NCBI RefSeq assembly: GCF_030272615.1
Contig: NC_081405.1
Coordinates: 152,378,113 to 152,442,112, forward strand
Length of the DNA: 64,000 nt
Direction of reading: 5' to 3'
DNA from: Cryptomeria japonica
Taxonomy: Eukaryota; Streptophyta; Pinopsida; Cupressales; Cupressaceae
Shown: piece after piece, positions 58,851-64,000 of the stretch
How positions within the stretch are numbered: position 1 is the stretch's first letter
Layout of the letters: every line of letters begins with the position of its first letter
The notes under the pieces: generated by a model
What the model saw: only the letters and a program-made list of their open reading frames with translations
The model's database searches: none
Told to the model about the DNA's origin: nothing
Position numbers and translations under genes: made by a program

Positions 58851-61828
58851 GTCAATGATGGCCTCGTCGTTTTAAAAGAAGTCAAGACATGGGGGATTTG
58901 ATTGGTTCCATTCGATGAGTTCAGGGTGGATAATGGGCATTACTTCATCGATTAGGTTAAGTTCGTTAGATGTATCACTGAAGGTTAAGACAGTGTGGTG
59001 AAGGTCATTGATGGTACTCTCCCCGTCAGAATCAGGCATAGGATGAGACGTAGGGTCTGTGGAAGATGTTTCCAGCTCAGGAACCCAAGTGGTCTTTATC
59101 TGTACTTCTCCGTAAACAGGGATGTCTTTGCGTGGCGGAGGTGGTGATGTGTCTTCCTCATCTGAAGTGTTAAGCTATACAGAATCAAATTCCCACTCAT
59201 GTGAGTCGGTCTCTGAGTCACTTTCCAGCATCCGATTGCTATACCATACTAGGATATCGTTGGAGTTAAATACCGCAGGTGTGATTGGTTTATGTACCTT
59301 TGTAGTGATCGGTGCTGCAGGAAGTTTGATGGGGCGTAAGGAATCTGATCCAGGAAATATCGGCAGTATTAACTCAGTGGTTTCTGCTGGAACTGCTGGT
59401 GCCATAGATGTTGCTGTGGGTTCTGATACAATTGTTGCTGCTAATGGTACTATTGATGTGATGGCTGTTCCGGATGGGATTACTAGTTCGATTGGTGGGA
59501 TGTTTGGTATTATAGATGGTTGCGTTGGGGTTGTGAGCCTCAATGGGGCAGTTGGGATGGTGCTTGAGACTGCTTTAATGATAAAAGGTGTCCTTTTTGT
59601 CGTAGGCTGACATGATGGTTTGCTGGGTTTTCCTTTGAATTTGAGTTTAGGAAAGATCTCTTTTTCAAAACCTAGGCCTGTATTACCTTTGGGCTTGAAT
59701 TCCGGAAATAGAGGTTCATGTCGTCCTTATTTGCAATATCTCAAAGCACTCTGACCATCATACCCCATTCTTTGCATAATGAGGAGACCTTTGCCATATT
59801 GATCTGTAGGAAGTTTTACTTGCAGTATATTAGTGGTGATGGGATCTTTGTAGATCCATTCCGCTAGGTCCTCATCTTGGGTTTCTTCCTCTTGACTCTT
59901 TCCAAGGATGAAAGACATCAAAGCACATGCTGGTGTGATCAGTGGTTGCTAGAGTAATTGTTGTGGTTTACCATGTGTTCTAGGAGAAATGGGTATTTGT
60001 CCCACACAAAAGAGTTGACTCAAGTTGTATTCTCCAGGACCTTCCTCTGCTACTTTCATCTTAAGCTTTTTCTTGCTTGGGTATAGTGGTGTTTGAACTG
60101 GTAAGAGAGGCTGGACTTATATATGATGTGGAGGAAATGGCTTCTCTATTATTAGGAATGGTAATCTCTGGTTGATGGCTGATATTATGGCAAAAAGCAA
60201 AGGGATTTGCATCACCTAGGATTGTGATCTCTACACCGTTATGTGGGAACTTGATACATTGATGGTAGGTAGATGGAACGACTTGCATGGCATGTATCCA
60301 AGGTCTCCCTAATAATAGATTGTATGGCAGAGGAAGGTCCAGAACCTGACAGATGATGTGTTTTACCACAGGGCCCACTCAGATTGGGAGTACCACAGCT
60401 CCTTTGCATGAACGCTCTGCATCGTCATAGGCTTTGATTGTGATCTTCTTGCGAGGATCCACTGATTCTATTGCACATCCCAATGCTGTGACCAACTGTA
60501 GTGTACAAATGTTTAGGCCTGCTCCATTATCGATCAAGACTCGCTTGATCCTATGCTGGTTGATAAAGCCTTCAATGTGTAGTGAAGCGTTGTGAGGTTG
60601 CTAGAAGGAAGAGTTGTCACTTTCAGAAAAAGTGAGACAAGGTGATGACTTTAGACTTCCAACCATGGCTTGAAATTGGTCTGTATTCAGATTTGCAGGG
60701 ACTGACGCTTCTTGGAGTGCTTGATCCAAGATAGTTTTATGAGATGGCGATAGGCGCAAAAGCTCTAAAATGGATATAAGCGCAGGGGTTTTGTCTAATT
60801 GTTCCACAAGATTGTATTGCTTTGGGATGGAGGTGGTGCCTTGTGGAGCTGCCTTGATGGTAACCTTGCCACGTTGTGTAACAACATTGCAATTTGAGTT
60901 GGGATTTTTGAAGGTTATAGTTGTAACTTGTTCACTGGCATCATATAGGTGATTTACAGTGTAATTATACACAGCGTGTGTATAATTAGTGGTATCAGTG
61001 CCTCGCCTGGAAGTGGAAGGACCCCTTTGATCGTGTGATGGAAGTGGATTTTTGAACATCAGATGATCATTATTTGTCATTTTTGGGTATGTCCTTCTAT
61101 TTCAATTTCTCCTCGATCAATAAGATCCTGAATGAGATCTTTCAATCGGTGACAATTACTTGTCTTGTGTCCTCTTCCTTGGTGGAATTCACAGTGTTCA
61201 GTATCTCGCCACCATGCCGGTTTGACTTGAGGTTCATAGTTTGATAGTTTAGGTAGGGTGACCAAATTCTGAGAAATGAGTTGTCGCAATACTGTTTCGA
61301 TGGGTTCCCCTAAGGGAGAGTATGTTTGTTTTTGTTTTTGTTGACGAGGTCTTGGTTCATCGTGAGATGTGATGTGACCTTGATTGGAAGGAACATTTGT
61401 GTTATTCTGTGGTGGAGGATTTTGTCCTACAAATCGAACCACAGGTTGTGCATTTTGGATAGTCCAGGCATCCACAACCCCATCGTTGACAATATTCTTG
61501 TTCTTGTTCCAGAAGCTTGGTTTATCACTATTGAAGCGCGGGCGAGGACTATCTTTTGGTTCATTAAATATTTTGATGAGTCCTTTCTTGATGAGTGCCC
61601 GTTCACATTTTAAACCCTTGGTGATCATATCATTAAAAGAGTCTGTGTCTTTGACATCCAGGTGAAATTCCATTTCTTCGTTTAAGTTGGAAATGAATAT
61701 TTCCGCTAGTTCTCATTCAAGTAACTGAAGAGAACGTCTACTAGACATTTGGCGCCATCGTTGCAGGAATACTGAGAATAGTTCACCTGGTTTTTGTTTG
61801 GTGTTGCACAGATCAGCCATGGTGATGT
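58851..61828 (-). pseudogene. Element E gag C-terminus, protease, G-patch and linker
   Basis: Gag enters at the F junction with LCNTKQKPGELF and FLQRW, then an FWNKNKN segment and knuckle CEFHQGRGHKTSNC near 61170-61210. A frameshift in the A-run near 61078 follows. Protease near 60520-60540 reads IDNGAGLNICTL, that is DNG where C has DGG. LGRPWIHAMQ lies near 60300. A G-patch-like segment (GKGLLIMQRMGYDG) lies near 59760-59810, with GLGF near 59670. A long Pro/Thr-rich linker (59175-59600) and an acidic stretch lead to RT. Nonsense codons near 60601, 60376, 59727 and 59175. Plus-strand frames here are shadows. Confidence 0.82.
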
Positions 61829-63077
61829 TGTAGTGTCCTAAAATTGTGACACTTGCAATTTCGACTGCATTTCGGTCTTCACGATGGCGATGCAACACGC
61901 AACCTGAATGGAGACCCCGAAGCTTGCTCACAACACCAAAAACTGCATTTTTCAAGTACCCTGGCCTGAACCTCCTTGCACCCTGATGTCCCGGGAGGTG
62001 GGACCAGAGCGCCCAGCACCCTGGTCCCTCAGGACCAGGGCGCCCAACGCCCTGGTCCCCAGGACCATGGCGCCTAGCGCCCTGGTCCTTGGGTCCTATT
62101 TTGGGCCCGGTCTCCTAAGGGGTCTCGGGTCTTTTTGTTTGCAATTTGGAAATTATCTTTCCTGGTCGGCCTAAGGTCGGGAAAATCAGTCTATCAGCCC
62201 TAATTGACAAGTATATAAACTACATTTTTCTCTCTCATTTGGAGATAACACATACATGACGGAAAAAAGGCGTGGAAACTATACTCAAGCATTCAAGCAT
62301 TCAAGCATTCCTTCTAAGTCTCCATTCAAGGCTAAGTGTTACATTCAAGACAAGGATTCAACCATTGAAGAGGAGATCACATACTACTACAACATACAAC
62401 ATACAACATCTAAACCTTCGCACATAAGGATACAAACATCCTTAGAACAAGGTATTAGTACTTGTTTTACAGTCATTTACATTTACAGCTCTTGCTCATT
62501 TCTTGGTTAATTCCAAAACCGGGGTTTGACCTAAAGGCAAACCCCTAATCCCTAACCCCCCAATCGTCTTCGCTTTTTTGTGTGTAGGTTGCACGTACGC
62601 GGCTGAGATTGAAAATCTGGAATCCTTGTGCAGAGACGAACAGATCCCCCTTCGTTTCGCGGATTTTTCAAAGGACCGTGGCGCCGGGCGCCATCGTCCC
62701 AACAACTTTTGCTCAAATTTGCAGGACAACACCGTATCGACATTTTACTGCTAATTCCAGGTCCGCAACTTCATCCTATATCCCTATCTCAGTTTATAAA
62801 GCGAATCTTTGTCATTTTCTATGCATTCCTAGCTCAATTCTTCTATGCACATTCTTTACAAAAGAGGGTAGCCTTGCTGTTTTAACCCTTGAAACTCATT
62901 TAGCATCCAATCTTGCATTGCATGGGATTGGATCTTGTGGGTTTCAACCCCTCTTTTGAATGTAAAGTCTCCCCCCTAAGTGAAAACCATCGAATCCTAG
63001 CGAACCTCCCTTCTCTCTCCTTGTAGTTGGAAGAGGGGAGAGCAACTAGGGTTCGATCGCGATTTTTCCGCTTTACA
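61829..63077 (+). repeat. Element F 5' LTR
   Basis: 1249 bp, TGTAGTG...CTTTACA. Carries three units of the 31-bp repeat (62007-62095) and a TATA box (TATATAA) near 62211. Confidence 0.93.
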
Positions 63078-63080
63078 TTT

Positions 63081-64000
63081 TGGTGAACCCGACGTGAACA
63101 TCCTTTCTGATTTTTCATGCTTAAATCTGAAAAAATTGATTACATTTCCATGTTTGATCTTTTGCAAAATTTTAGAGGTGATTGCATAAAAATCCTAAAA
63201 TTTCTCTTTTAGTAATTAAATTTGTGAAATTTTTAATTGTTAATGCTTGTTTCAGATCTGTCCTTCTATTACAAATTATCAATTCATATCTATGTTTTAA
63301 TTTTGAAAATTAAGTGGTTAAGTGTCAAAACCCTAATTTTTGAAACCCTCTTGATTCAACCTTTGTTCGACAATTTCACCGATCAAAACATCTCCAAATC
63401 AGCTGTAACTTTGGATTCCGCAATAAAATCACAATATCTTTCATCCCTGAAAATTTGGAAAAAAGTTGCGAGGACCGTGGCGCCGAGCGCCATCGTCCCC
63501 GACATTTTTTCCGAAATTTCGGGAGCGAGATCTTACTGTATTTTTCTGCTAAAATCCAGAATTTTGGCTGATTTTATCAATTTTAAAACCTTCAAAATTA
63601 CAGTCAAAGTTGGTCTTGTGATTGCTTGGATTAAGGCTTTTAAACATTCAAAAATCATTGAAACTGAAATTTTGTGTCAAAATTGTGTTCTTACTGTCCT
63701 AAATCTGAAAAGTGCGTTAACATTCATTAAAAATTTCAGTGCTTTATTCAAATTCTTGCATTTTGTGACTTTTGAAATTAAGTGCTTAATTACAACAACT
63801 TTGATTTCCGCTTTCAAAATTGAATTTTGCGTGAAATTGAGTCAATTTTTAAATTTCAAAATTTGCATTGCTCTTGACATTCCCTCTAAAATCATAAAAT
63901 TCAAAATTTCAGTTTCCCTCTCTTTTTCAAAATTCAAATTTTGCATTTTTCGACAATCTGGGTAGGGTTCAATTTTGAGATTGCAACTTTAATTTGGCCT
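63081..64000 (+). other. Element F primer site and leader
   Basis: Primer site TGGTGAACCCGACGTGAAC at 63081-63099 followed by the family leader. The open frame at 63237-63965 matches that of B (9951-10673) but not D, is AT-rich and shows no domain, so I do not call it a gene. Confidence 0.75.

Larger units (their letters stand above)
51540..61828 (-). mobile_element. Element E: Tat-type Ty3/gypsy element, 3' part
   Basis: Minus-strand element inserted in H's pol. 3' LTR 51540-52926; pol and most of gag 55275-61828. Element F interrupts gag at 61828 and E's 5' end is outside the window. The left duplication would be GTACT (51535-51539) but its partner cannot be seen. It lacks the antisense PMD gene. 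The insertion boundary is supported because homology of H to other pol genes begins exactly at the LTR end. Confidence 0.88.
61829..64000 (+). mobile_element. Element F: B-family element, 5' part
   Basis: Inserted in E's gag; the left duplication would be GATGT (61824-61828). 5' LTR 61829-63077, primer site 63081-63099 identical to B's, then leader matching 9798-10720 nearly base for base to the window end. Gag would start about 230 bp beyond the window. Confidence 0.92.

Noticed and set aside
59122-59610. Plus-strand frame of 162 codons opposite E's linker
   Set aside because: It is a shadow of the Pro/Thr-rich gag-pol linker on the minus strand and has no counterpart in C.

Overview
This window reads as gene-poor, repeat-dense nuclear DNA of a seed plant with a large genome. 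Every recognisable coding region belongs to a retroelement, and the families are plant ones: a Ty3/gypsy chromovirus with a chromodomain, Tat-type Ty3/gypsy elements with a second (archaeal-type) RNase H, a Ty1/copia gag remnant, a LINE RNase H, and plant mobile domain (PMD) proteins. A gymnosperm is my best guess, but that is inference. I see no single-copy host gene and no tRNA or rRNA gene.

Layout from the left. 1-2932 holds microsatellites, a 36-bp minisatellite, duplicated telomere-like inverted repeats and AT-rich DNA. A decayed copia primer site and gag lie at 2934-3530. 4120-5000 carries a decayed frame of unclear identity. A LINE RNase H on the minus strand (5440-5747) continues at 38749-38985; the two halves are separated by element A.

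Element A is a minus-strand chromovirus (5748-38748, target-site duplication CACGC). Element B, a plus-strand gag-only element (8524-17519, TSD GTACT), sits in A's integrase. B's 3' LTR is itself split by an inverted solo LTR of B's family (15671-16890, TSD CAAGG). Element C, a plus-strand Tat element (21915-38093, TSD CAACT), sits in A's 5' LTR.

The right half is a second nest. Element H is an old minus-strand Tat element whose 3' LTR is split by element D, a B-family copy (39228-47041, TSD ATTAT). H's pol is split by element E, a minus-strand Tat element (51540 to beyond 61828). E's gag is split by element F, another B-family copy that starts at 61829 and runs off the window.

The most interesting object is an antisense gene near the 3' end of C. 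It appears to have its own TATA box, a short first exon ending in a consensus splice donor, a 788-bp intron full of repeats, and a second exon encoding a PMD domain plus a coiled coil. H carries a colinear, decayed relative in the same antisense position with the same splice-acceptor junction; E has none. The intron repeats of this antisense gene match, in the same orientation relative to transcription, two arrays in the 5' leader of C's gag-pol gene. B, D and F form a non-autonomous family with a single gag-protease-like frame of about 1145 codons whose protease motif is altered identically in B and D, which suggests dependence on a Tat-like partner.
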